Shown here: piece after piece, positions 1-7,148 of the stretch
Numbering within the stretch: position 1 is the first letter of the stretch
Layout: each line of letters starts with the position of its first letter
Source of the DNA: Collinsella aerofaciens
GTDB taxonomy: Bacteria > Actinomycetota > Coriobacteriia > Coriobacteriales > Coriobacteriaceae
Direction of reading: 5' to 3'
Assembly (NCBI GenBank): GCA_030826265.1
Contig: JAPJOH010000033.1
Coordinates: 1-22,886 of the forward strand
Length of the DNA stretch: 22,886 bases
Made by a program: the position numbers and the translations under genes
The notes under the pieces: generated by a model
Database searches by the model: none
What the model saw: only the letters and a program-made list of their open reading frames with translations
What the model was told of the DNA's origin: nothing

Positions 1-91
1 GGAGAGAGCGCTCCCGCAAACTGCCTCTTGACAACTTATAGGAGCGTCGGTTTTCATTTCGCATTACTTGACGTGGTCGAGGACTGCCGCC

Positions 92-122
92 TAAACGTAG
101 TAGATAGGCCCATTTCGTGGCA
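92..122 (+). repeat. Right arm of nested palindrome type B (partial copy)
   Basis: This 31-bp stretch begins taaacgtagtagatagg and matches the right arm of the complete type B element at 15392-15422 with a few differences. Its left arm would lie upstream of base 1, so only part of the element is in the window. The flank after it (about 123-190) matches, in reverse complement, the flank to the left of the complete copy (about 15195-15260). The first 91 bases contain no gene that I can support. Confidence 0.6.
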
Positions 123-157
123 GACGGGTCACGCGGCAGCCCTCGTGAGGCAAAAAT

Positions 158-186
158 GATCCGTTTCCCTCTGTCCACGGGAGATC
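158..186. repeat. Short REP-like palindromic motif (gatc...gatc)
   Basis: A 29-bp motif bounded by gatc at both ends, reading gatccgtttccctctgtcc at its left. Its reverse complement resembles 15197-15225 (same length) and 15435-15475, which carry ggggacggaggaaaa next to gatc. A conserved ccgtcccc-type core is reminiscent of REP sequences linked to Y1-family (RAYT) transposases in other bacteria. That link is inference, because no such transposase is in the window. Confidence 0.45.
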
Positions 187-214
187 AAGGGCTGCTACGG
201 ATATGGTGCTATTT

Positions 215-367
215 CAAAACTATGCCGGATTACGGGGCTAAAGTCGGAGTCCTCATCCATACAGCCTTTTTTTGAAAAACGGCAGGCTATCTACCTGCGG
301 TTTTGTTTTTCGATTTTCTGTATGGTTGGGGATTCGCAATCCAGCCCCGTAATCCGGCATAGTTTTG
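215..367. repeat. Nested palindromic element type A, copy 1 (153 bp)
   Basis: The ends are perfect 25-bp inverted repeats (215-239 and 343-367), starting caaaactatgccggattacg. Inside lie an 8-bp pair ccatacag/ctgtatgg (257-264, 318-325) and a central hairpin (276-286 with 294-304, one mismatch) flanked by A and T runs, like an intrinsic terminator. It carries no ORF. A second copy lies at 15524-15677 in the opposite orientation, with a similar interior. It sits beyond the 3' end of the hydrogenase operon and may help end its transcription. Confidence 0.8.
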
Positions 368-382
368 TTCGTGGCAGCCCAA

Positions 383-430
383 CCGCGCGTTTAAGCGCGG
401 GGCCGGTGGGGCATTTTTGCCCCACCGGCC
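383..430. terminator. Two consecutive hairpins downstream of echF
   Basis: 383-400 forms a small hairpin (ccgcgc / gcgcgg). It is followed directly by a perfect 13-bp stem at 401-430 (ggccggtggggca, loop tttt, then its complement). They lie 35 bases past the echF stop on the minus strand. Neither is followed by a clear U tract on that strand, so an intrinsic terminator is plausible but not proven. An mRNA-stabilising 3' structure is the alternative. Confidence 0.45.
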
Positions 431-464
431 CCTATTCCAGCGCTATACCAGCCCCATCCCAACG

Positions 465-806
465 CTATTCCGGCTTGGTTTCTACTGTGGGAGTCTTGTC
501 CGCCGCGACTGGAGTGCGCGCGGTGTCCATGCTCAGGCAGTGTTTAGGACAGCTTTCGATGCACTCGCCGCACACCACACAGGCATACGGGTCGATCGAC
601 CACGTTCCGCCCTTGCGATCGACCGCGAGTGCGCCCGCCGGGCAGCGGCGCGCGCACATGCCACAGCAGATGCACACGTTCATGTCGTTAACGATATGCC
701 CGCGCAGGCGCTCGGGTGCCGCGAGCTTCTCCTGCGGATAGCACACCGTTACCGGCTGCTTGACCATAGAGCCCAAGGCCGTCTTGGCAAATGTCAGTAA
801 ACTCAT
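465..806 (-). CDS. echF: Ech-type hydrogenase 2x[4Fe-4S] ferredoxin subunit (EchF/NuoI-like)
   Basis: This 113-residue polyferredoxin is the electron-wire subunit of a group 4 [NiFe] hydrogenase. It should pass electrons from soluble ferredoxin through the small subunit to the active site, on the cytoplasmic side of the membrane arm. Two complete CxxCxxCxxxCP motifs are visible: C45-C48-C51-C55 and C76-C79-C82-C86, enough for two [4Fe-4S] clusters. The length fits EchF and HycF-type subunits. The C-terminal 25 residues are a plain Thr/Pro/Ala tail. It is the last gene of the operon and starts 7 bases after the echE stop, so it is surely co-transcribed. NuoI of complex I is the homologous alternative, but the Ni-binding cysteines of its neighbour EchE argue for a hydrogenase. 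Confidence 0.9.
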   Translation of the reverse strand: MSLLTFAKTALGSMVKQPVTVCYPQEKLAAPERLRGHIVNDMNVCICCGMCARRCPAGALAVDRKGGTWSIDPYACVVCGECIESCPKHCLSMDTARTPVAADKTPTVETKPE

Positions 807-813
807 GCCGCGC

Positions 814-1902
814 CTACCTTTCCGTGCAGCTAATGCAGGGGTCGATGGTCAGGATAATCATGGGCACGTTAGCAAGGAGCACGCCCTGCAGCGCATGCGT
901 CAGACCCGCCAGGTTCTGCGACGTCGGCGTGCGCACGCGGAAACGGTCCAGGTTCTTGGTGCCGTTACCGCGCACATAGTAATATGCCTCGCCGCGCGGC
1001 TGTTCAATCACAACCTCGCCGCGCGCGCCGTCGGCCGGCGTGAGCTTGGTACGCCCGCCGATACCGTCGTGCGGAATCTTGCCGACAAGCTCCTTGATAA
1101 TGTCCATGGCCTGCGTAACCTCGGCACAACGCACCTGGCAGCGGGCATAACAGTCGCCATCGGTGGCAACAATCGGCTCAAACGCAGCCAAGTCCGCATA
1201 GGCACCGTCACCGAACATGCGCACGTCATAATCCACGCCCGAGGCGCGACCGAACGGGCCGACCATCGACAGATCCAGCGCGTCCTTCTTGCTGATCACG
1301 CCCACGCTATGCAGGCGCTCGCCGCAGCTATTGTCGTCCAAAAATGTATGCACCACGGCCTCGTAGTCAGGGCGCATAGCGTCGAGCGTCTGGACAATAC
1401 CCGCCAGCTCGGAATCCTCAATGTCGTGTTTAAGGCCGCCAATCTCGTTAATCGACAGAATCACGCGACCGCCGCAAGTGCTCTCAAAGATCTTGAGAAT
1501 CTGCTCGCGCAGCGTCCACGAACGATAGAACAGCGCCTCAAAGCCAAAGGCATCGGCGAGCAGGCCCAGCCACAGCAGGTGCGAGTGAATGCGCGAAAGC
1601 TCATGCAGAATGGTGCGGATATACTGCACGCGACCAGGCACCTCGATGCCGAGCATGCGCTCGCAGGCGCTGGCGTAGCCACAGCTATGGCCCACGGCGC
1701 AGATGCCGCAGATGCGCTCGGCGATGTAGCCAAACTGATGCATATCGCGCTTTTCGGTGAGCTTCTCGAGTCCGCGGTGCACAAAGCCGATCTGCGGAAT
1801 TGCTTCGATGACGCGGTCGTCCTCGATCACTAGGTCCAGATGAAGCGGCTCGGGCAGCACCGGGTGCTGCGGGCCAAACGGAATTACGGAGCGATGAGCC
1901 AT
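814..1902 (-). CDS. echE: Ech-type [NiFe] hydrogenase large (catalytic) subunit
   Basis: A 362-residue catalytic subunit of a membrane-bound group 4 [NiFe] hydrogenase, homologous to NuoD. Unlike NuoD it keeps both Ni-Fe binding pairs: the N-terminal motif RICGICAVGHS (C65, C68, H72) and the C-terminal motif DPCISCTER (C356, C359). Proton reduction by ferredoxin-derived electrons, or the reverse, is therefore expected. The protein ends exactly at the residue where large subunits are normally cut by a maturation protease, so there is no C-terminal extension to remove. CooH-type and some Ech enzymes are known to lack it. No hyp maturation genes are in the window. It starts 5 bases after echD and lies between EchD and EchF, the canonical ech order. 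Confidence 0.92.
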   Translation of the reverse strand: MAHRSVIPFGPQHPVLPEPLHLDLVIEDDRVIEAIPQIGFVHRGLEKLTEKRDMHQFGYIAERICGICAVGHSCGYASACERMLGIEVPGRVQYIRTILHELSRIHSHLLWLGLLADAFGFEALFYRSWTLREQILKIFESTCGGRVILSINEIGGLKHDIEDSELAGIVQTLDAMRPDYEAVVHTFLDDNSCGERLHSVGVISKKDALDLSMVGPFGRASGVDYDVRMFGDGAYADLAAFEPIVATDGDCYARCQVRCAEVTQAMDIIKELVGKIPHDGIGGRTKLTPADGARGEVVIEQPRGEAYYYVRGNGTKNLDRFRVRTPTSQNLAGLTHALQGVLLANVPMIILTIDPCISCTER

Positions 1903-1907
1903 GGACC

Positions 1908-2624
1908 TTACGCCTCCTTTTTCTGCTTGTCGCGGGCGGCCTTGGCGGCAAGCGCCGCGCGGACCTTGGCCGCTTTCTCGGGATCCATGGCAGCGAGCTT
2001 TGCCTCCATCTCGGCAGCCTTGAGCGCGGCCTTGGCAGCGGCATCGTCATGCTGGGCATCGGAGCCGGCAGTCGCAGCGGGCTGAGCAGCGACGCCCGCG
2101 TCATCGCCGGCGCTCGCAGCGCCTTCCCCTGCAGCAGCCGCAGCCGTGGCGGCCTTCTCGGCCGCGACCTTGCGCGCCTTGGCCTCGGCAGCCGCACGGA
2201 TCTTCATGGCTTTCTCGCGCGCGGCCTTCACCTCGGGCGTGATAACGCTCATGGGCTCGGCAGTCGAGACCTGGTAGAAAAAGCCCTTAAAGTCGATCTG
2301 CATGTCGGTAATGGCAAGACCAAACAGGTCGTGGGCCTCGTTTTCAAACGGGAATACCGCCGGATAGTACGAACTGATAGACGGAATCTCCTGGTACTGA
2401 TCAATTCCCTCAACCACCAGGTTTTCGATCGCATAGTTGCCGTCCTGCACAATATGCTCCTGAGCAGCACGAACGTTGATAAATGTATAGACCAGGCGAT
2501 ACGTGCCGTCGTCGACGTTGCGTTCGGCGTGCATCTGCACAAAGCGCGCGCCAACGCCCTTGAGCGCCTGGACATGCGACAGGAGCTCGTCGATCCCGAC
2601 GATGGTATAGATAGCCTTTTGCAT
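1908..2624 (-). CDS. echD: Ech hydrogenase subunit D (NuoC-like) with long Ala/Lys/Glu tail
   Basis: A 238-residue protein. Residues 1 to about 135 resemble the NuoC/EchD 30-kDa subunit, including the typical stretch YYPAVFPFENEAHDLFG. That subunit supports the catalytic core on the cytoplasmic side. From about residue 137 to the end, roughly 100 residues are almost only Ala, Lys, Glu, Arg and Asp, likely a charged helix and/or disordered tail that ordinary EchD proteins lack. The start ATG overlaps the echC stop by one base (TAATG), implying translational coupling. The tail's DNA (about 1908-2217) is in frame with intact codons, so it is not an obvious sequencing error. Confidence 0.85.
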   Translation of the reverse strand: MQKAIYTIVGIDELLSHVQALKGVGARFVQMHAERNVDDGTYRLVYTFINVRAAQEHIVQDGNYAIENLVVEGIDQYQEIPSISSYYPAVFPFENEAHDLFGLAITDMQIDFKGFFYQVSTAEPMSVITPEVKAAREKAMKIRAAAEAKARKVAAEKAATAAAAAGEGAASAGDDAGVAAQPAATAGSDAQHDDAAAKAALKAAEMEAKLAAMDPEKAAKVRAALAAKAARDKQKKEA

Positions 2625-3229
2625 TACTCGGCCTCCTTTGCAGCGGCGGGCGCGGCGGACCTGGTGGACACGTTGACCTCGACGCCGTCACCGGCGACGG
2701 CCCCGGCCCCGGCCCCAGCTGCAGCCACGAACCCGTCCTCGCCCAACTCGACGCCGCCATCCCAGGTAGCAGCGCCGCCCACGGTAAGCGGGTCACCGCC
2801 GGCGCTCATCACGGCCTCCTTCTGGTCCAGGATGCCGCATGCCTCCACGATGGCATCGATCACCGTCTCGGGGCGAATGGCGCACCCGGGCGCGTACACG
2901 TCCACGGGAATCGCGCGGTCCACGCCGCCGATCACGTTATAGGCATCGCGGAACACGCCGCCCGAGCACGCGCAGATACCGCACGCCACCACGCACTTGG
3001 GCTCGAGCATCTGATTGTAGATCTGGCGCACGACAGGCAGGTTCTGGGCATTGACCGACCCCGTCACCAAAAAGATGTCCGCATGCTTGGGGTTGCCGGT
3101 GTTGACCACACCAAAACGCTCCGCATCAAACAGTGGGGTAAGCGAGGCCAGCACCTCGATATCGCATCCGTTGCAACTCGAGCCGTCGTAATGAATAACC
3201 CACGGCGAGCGCGACATTTTATGATCCAT
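2624..3229 (-). CDS. echC: Ech hydrogenase small subunit (NuoB/HycG-like)
   Basis: A 201-residue small subunit that should hold the proximal [4Fe-4S] cluster next to the NiFe site. The family signature SSCNGCDIE is present (C19, C22). Further cysteines lie at C83, C86 and C88 (CGICACSGG) and in APGC (C116), covering the expected ligand positions. Residues 1 to about 145 fit the family. The last 55 residues are a Gly/Ala-rich tail without recognisable fold, an extra compared with usual homologues. The start is supported by AGGAGG eight bases upstream; that ribosome site overlaps the stop codon of the preceding echA-echB gene. It overlaps echD by one base. Confidence 0.9.
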   Translation of the reverse strand: MDHKMSRSPWVIHYDGSSCNGCDIEVLASLTPLFDAERFGVVNTGNPKHADIFLVTGSVNAQNLPVVRQIYNQMLEPKCVVACGICACSGGVFRDAYNVIGGVDRAIPVDVYAPGCAIRPETVIDAIVEACGILDQKEAVMSAGGDPLTVGGAATWDGGVELGEDGFVAAAGAGAGAVAGDGVEVNVSTRSAAPAAAKEAE

Positions 3230-3241
3230 GGATGCCGCCTC

Positions 3242-6124
3242 CTAAATAAACACATCGACGAGGATGGGCATAAGGTTGAGCAGGCCAAACACCAGCGCCA
3301 CGCCCCATCCGAGCCTAAAGCAGCTGCGCCAGGTGCTGCGCGCGAAGGTGTTGTCGATCAGCACCTCGACAAAATACGTCGCAGCCATCACGACCAGGGC
3401 GACCACCCAGCTCACCGGGTTGTCCCAGACAAAGAACATGCCCACCCACATCAAAAACAGCACGGTCTCGCACCAGTGCATAAGGGTCATCTTGGCCAGC
3501 GTGCCACCGCTCATCTCGGTGGCGACGCCCTGGACGATCTCCTGATGCGCGTGATGCGAGTACGAAAGATCGAACGGCGACTTGCGCAGCTTGATGGTAA
3601 GCACCGCGAGCAGCGCGAGGAAAATGGGCGCGCTGTACACGATGATGGGGACCGACTGCCCCGTCACGGCGATGGAATCGAAGCTGTCGGTGGCAAGGTA
3701 CAGGCCCACGCTCATCAGCAGAACGGCGGGCTCGTAACTCATAACCTGCAGCAACTCACGGTCGGCGCCGACCTGGGCAAACGGGCTTTGCGTCGAGGCG
3801 GACGCCAGCACCACAAAGATCGCGGCGAGGGTCACCATAAAGGCGCACAGCAGCGTGTTGGAGCCCGACACAAAGATGCCGCCGCCCACGACGGTGAAGA
3901 TGAGCGCGCATGCCATATAGGTGTCATCCATGGTGTTTACGCTGGCAGGGGCTTTGCGCAGCAGCTTGGCAACGTCGTAGAAAGGCTGGAGCAGGCGCGG
4001 ACCCACGCGGCCCTGCATACGGGCGGACAGCTTGCGGTCGATGCCGTCGATCAGGCCACCCACAAGCGGCGCCAGCAAGGCAAACGCCACGGTACCAATA
4101 AAGATGCCCACGACGCCCGAACCTTCAAAATACTTGCCGCGCAACACCGAGGGCGCGCTCATGGCAAGTCGCTCGGGCCCAATCCACGCGCAACACAGCA
4201 GCGCAAACAAGATGATGCTGCAGCACACGACGCTACCCGCGGGGCCAATACGCTTCTCGCCAAGGGCGTCCTCCGAGTACCAATTGCGCTTTTCGGCCTT
4301 CACCTCGTGCCCCATCGAGCCGCGGAAATGGCGATATTTGTCGGTTCCCACGCCCGAAAGATATACGTTTACATGCGGTTTGTTGCTCACTCGGAATGAA
4401 GTCAGCAGCACCACGGCGATAAACGCCACGATAACCACCATCAGGTACATGGCGTCCTTGCCAATAACGTACGGCACGCGGCCAAACACCATGGCCAAGT
4501 AAGGCGACACCAGACCGCTCGAGATAACCGGGAACGCCACGCAGCACAGAATCAGCAGCGCGGCGATGGTGTTGAGCGCCATCCACTCGGTCTTATGGAC
4601 ATTGACCTCAACGTTTTGAGCCGTGGGATCGACGCCCGAAAGCTTGGCAAGCCACTTGCCCCAGAAGAAGAACGTCGCGGCTGAGCCAAAGGCAAGCACC
4701 ATAATCATGAGCACGTTGCCGGTCTGCGCGAACGCCACCAGGGCGCCCCACTTGGACACGAGCATGCCAAACGGCGCCACAAACATGCCCATGATGCCCA
4801 GCATCATCAGGCGCGTCAGGTGCGGCATGCGGCTGAACATACCGTCCATGTCCTCAATATCGCGGCTGCCGATATGATGCTCGGCCGTGCCCACGCACAG
4901 GAACAGCAGCGACTTGGCCACCGTGTGGAACAGGATCAGGAAGATGGCCGCCCATACGGCCTCGGGCGCACCGACACCCAAGCAGGCACTAATGAGGCCC
5001 AAGTTGGAAATGGTGGAGTACGCGAGCACGCGTTTGGCGTTGCTCTGCGAGATGGCCATGAGGGCAGCGAGCAAAAACGTGATGGCACCCACACTCGTGA
5101 CCATAAAGCCGGTCACGGGATAGATGGCATAGAGCGGGCTGAGCTTGACCATTAGGAACACGCCGGCCTTGACCATGGTTGACGAGTGCAGCAGGGCGCT
5201 CGTGGGCGTGGGGGCAACCATGGCGCCGAGCAGCCAGGTGTGAAACGGCATCTGCGCGGCCTTGGTGAGTGCGGCGAGCGACAACAGGATGACCGGCATC
5301 ACCAGCAGTGCGGATTGCGCGGTGCCGGCGCCGGAAAGCTCGATCATGCCCGAGATGGTCAGCGGCATGCCGTTAACGTGCAGAAACATAAGGCCCGCCA
5401 AAAACGCGATACCGCCCAGCATGTTAAGGATGATCTGGGTAAAGGCGTTTTTGATGGCCTCGGGCGTGCGCGTGTAGCCAATCATGAGGAACGAGCACAC
5501 GGTGGTGATTTCCCAGCCGCAGAACAGCCACTCAAGGTTGTCGCTCGTCACGATGACGAACATGGCCGAGAGAAACAGGAACATAAGTGCCAGGAACTGC
5601 GGGCGACGGTCGGGCGCGGTCTGCCCGCGCAGCGCGGCCTCGTGCTCGTCATGAGCCTGGAAGTCCTTCATGTAGCCCAGGGCATACACGCAGATTAGGC
5701 TGCCGACGATACCGACGACGAGGACCATGATCACACTCATGTAGTCCAGGTAGAGCGGCGTCGCCGTGACGGCTTCGGCCGCGGGCAGCGTCATGGCTGC
5801 AAAGGCGACCGAGCCCACCAGCTGGACTATGCCGAGCACCGTGGTGAGCGCGTTCCTATATTTGTACGCGTTGTACAGGATGACGGTGCACAGGATGACG
5901 TCGATGACGGAGCTGATGATCGAGAGCACATGCGAAGTGCCGGGGGCAACCTCAAAGCTCTGCGGACCCGTGCCAAAAAACATGACGGCGACTACAACTG
6001 TCACCGCCATAATAATGCCGGAGCCTACAAGCCCCACCGCATCGCGGGCGCGGTCACCGCGCGCGAGCAGCATGCCCAGCGCCGGTACCAGCGGAAACAG
6101 GGTAAGGAAATACAGTAGCGTCAT
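3242..6124 (-). CDS. echAB: Fused EchA-EchB membrane subunit (NuoL-like antiporter plus NuoH-like)
   Basis: A single 960-residue polytopic membrane protein. Residues 1 to about 640 are a NuoL/HyfB/EchA-type proton- or sodium-antiporter subunit. It shows WLFCGWEITT with the conserved TM5 Glu, LTKAAQMPFHTWL with the TM7 Lys, and PTPTSALLHSSTMVKAG. Residues about 665-960 are a NuoH/HycD/EchB-type subunit that docks the hydrophilic arm, with RVGPRLLQPFYDVAKLL, VGADRELLQVMSYE and KSPFDLSYSHHAHQEIV. The join, near base 4130, is in frame with no stop. EchA and EchB are normally separate genes. It is the first gene of the operon. The ATG at 6124 has a gggggag site upstream. Upstream on the minus strand a TATAAC box (6165-6170) could be a -10 element, without a convincing -35. 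Confidence 0.92.
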   Translation of the reverse strand: MTLLYFLTLFPLVPALGMLLARGDRARDAVGLVGSGIIMAVTVVVAVMFFGTGPQSFEVAPGTSHVLSIISSVIDVILCTVILYNAYKYRNALTTVLGIVQLVGSVAFAAMTLPAAEAVTATPLYLDYMSVIMVLVVGIVGSLICVYALGYMKDFQAHDEHEAALRGQTAPDRRPQFLALMFLFLSAMFVIVTSDNLEWLFCGWEITTVCSFLMIGYTRTPEAIKNAFTQIILNMLGGIAFLAGLMFLHVNGMPLTISGMIELSGAGTAQSALLVMPVILLSLAALTKAAQMPFHTWLLGAMVAPTPTSALLHSSTMVKAGVFLMVKLSPLYAIYPVTGFMVTSVGAITFLLAALMAISQSNAKRVLAYSTISNLGLISACLGVGAPEAVWAAIFLILFHTVAKSLLFLCVGTAEHHIGSRDIEDMDGMFSRMPHLTRLMMLGIMGMFVAPFGMLVSKWGALVAFAQTGNVLMIMVLAFGSAATFFFWGKWLAKLSGVDPTAQNVEVNVHKTEWMALNTIAALLILCCVAFPVISSGLVSPYLAMVFGRVPYVIGKDAMYLMVVIVAFIAVVLLTSFRVSNKPHVNVYLSGVGTDKYRHFRGSMGHEVKAEKRNWYSEDALGEKRIGPAGSVVCCSIILFALLCCAWIGPERLAMSAPSVLRGKYFEGSGVVGIFIGTVAFALLAPLVGGLIDGIDRKLSARMQGRVGPRLLQPFYDVAKLLRKAPASVNTMDDTYMACALIFTVVGGGIFVSGSNTLLCAFMVTLAAIFVVLASASTQSPFAQVGADRELLQVMSYEPAVLLMSVGLYLATDSFDSIAVTGQSVPIIVYSAPIFLALLAVLTIKLRKSPFDLSYSHHAHQEIVQGVATEMSGGTLAKMTLMHWCETVLFLMWVGMFFVWDNPVSWVVALVVMAATYFVEVLIDNTFARSTWRSCFRLGWGVALVFGLLNLMPILVDVFI

Positions 6125-6268
6125 ACCATCACTCCCCCGTGCAAAAACGCTGCAATTGTTTAACGTTATAGCTCAATTGAGGAGTAGCGGCGGTAGATTT
6201 TCGGTCAACTGGGGAGTTTTAGACGTACGGGGCAAGGGCACGTCCGCTTTGGAGCAGAGGGACGGCAA

Positions 6269-6292
6269 GAAAAATGCGCCCCTGTGGGCGCA
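6269..6292 (-). terminator. Intrinsic terminator of the HTH gene
   Basis: On the minus strand a hairpin (tgcgccc, loop, gggcgca; 6275-6292) is followed by five T residues. It lies 12 bases after the stop of the orphan helix-turn-helix gene and separates it from the hydrogenase operon. Confidence 0.75.
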
Positions 6293-6304
6293 CCATCCCG
6301 TTCG

Positions 6305-6709
6305 CTATTCCGCCTTTTTAACGCGCGGCTTGCGACCGCGCGGCTTATCGACCAGTGCGGACTCACCGCTCTCGCGGTACTGACGGCACCAAGCCTTGAC
6401 CGAAGACTCGCTGGGAATCTTGTGCTTGATCATGGCCTCGCGAACCGTTAAGCCGTTTTCCAAGCGATCCTTGACCACGGCGAGCTTAACTTCGTATGAA
6501 TAGGTGTGATGATGCGAACCGGCATTGAGAACGGCGTCGGTACCGCCCACGGCATACGCGCGGGCCCACTGACGAGCCGTGGCTTGGGGAATGCCAAGCT
6601 CCGCGGCGAGGGCGCGATGACCGACCCCCTCTTGGAGGATCTCGACGGCGCGCTGCCTAACCTCGGGCGCATGCGTGCGAGTCCTAGTTGCTTCCGACAT
6701 ACCTGCCAC
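6305..6709 (-). CDS. Orphan IS3 OrfA-like double helix-turn-helix protein
   Basis: A 134-residue basic protein made of two helix-turn-helix units, about residues 14-55 (with ALAAELGIPQATARQWAR) and 70-125 (with VREAMIKHKIPSESSVKAW). It ends in a basic RGRKPRVKKAE tail. This is the layout of the OrfA DNA-binding half of IS3-type transposases. No OrfB integrase domain follows: the stop is trailed at once by a terminator and then the hydrogenase operon. It could be an insertion-sequence remnant or a domesticated regulator. The GTG at 6709 (aagg seven bases upstream) and the ATG at 6700 are both possible starts. Its own promoter-like sequence and terminator suggest a working single gene. DNA binding is inferred and the target is unknown. 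Confidence 0.75.
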   Translation of the reverse strand: MAGMSEATRTRTHAPEVRQRAVEILQEGVGHRALAAELGIPQATARQWARAYAVGGTDAVLNAGSHHHTYSYEVKLAVVKDRLENGLTVREAMIKHKIPSESSVKAWCRQYRESGESALVDKPRGRKPRVKKAE

Positions 6710-6750
6710 TTCTTAGCCTTAACCGTTAATCTGCTTTCTTACGTGCAAGT

Positions 6751-6779
6751 TAGATAGTAGCATTTTACTGTTTGCTCAA
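6751..6779 (-). promoter_or_regulatory. Putative promoter of the orphan HTH gene
   Basis: On the minus strand TTGAGC (6774-6779) and TATCTA (6751-6756) are separated by 17 bases. Each matches the vegetative consensus at four of six positions. The -10 lies about 40 bases before the GTG start. Confidence 0.4.
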
Positions 6780-7032
6780 AGCAGTTAATTAAAATAGACG
6801 CGGCGTTATCTGGGCATTTGGCACCAAATTACGACATTTCTTTATCGATTATTTACGCTGGTAGCCGACTCGCAGCTAATCGTCATTCGCTTGTCAACAA
6901 AATTGGCATCTCTTTATGTCCTTTGGTATAGAGGATATAGTTATTAACCCCTCCCCCAATAATTTTGAGTGATCTGCAAGGCAGTAGACGTCCTCACTCC
7001 TCATGATTACCGCGCATTGCCATCCACCGGAG
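6780..7032. other. AT-rich intergenic stretch, no gene seen
   Basis: Together with its flanks this is a gap of about 440 bases between the HTH gene and the flavin oxidoreductase. It is clearly richer in A and T than the rest of the window, especially 6720-6960. I see no convincing ORF, RNA gene or repeat in it. It could be a remnant of transferred DNA linked to the neighbouring OrfA-like gene. Confidence 0.4.
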
Positions 7033-7073
7033 CAAAACAAAAGGGCGGGACCTGCTGCGCTTGCAGGCCCCGC
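7033..7073 (-). terminator. Intrinsic terminator of the flavin oxidoreductase gene
   Basis: On the minus strand cggggcctgc pairs across a short loop with gcaggtcccg and is followed by a T-rich run (ccttttgtttt). It lies about 75 bases after the stop at 7149. Confidence 0.75.
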
Positions 7074-7148
7074 ACCGATTGACACCCGACGGGACACAGC
7101 CGGGCGAAACGGATCCGTGCTACCGTCCCGCCTGGCCGCGATGTTCAA

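Noticed and set aside
215..367. Insertion sequence with its own transposase
   Set aside because: The element is only 153 bp and has no ORF.
3083..4399. Plus-strand frame opposite echC and echA-echB
   Set aside because: Composition is a His/Gln/Arg-rich shadow and it runs through two real genes and their junction.
814..6124. Complex I (nuo) fragment
   Set aside because: The large subunit keeps both Ni-Fe CxxC pairs, and gene order and content follow echABCDEF.
6305..6709. Frameshifted complete IS3 transposase
   Set aside because: No OrfB similarity is visible in any frame between its stop and the hydrogenase operon.
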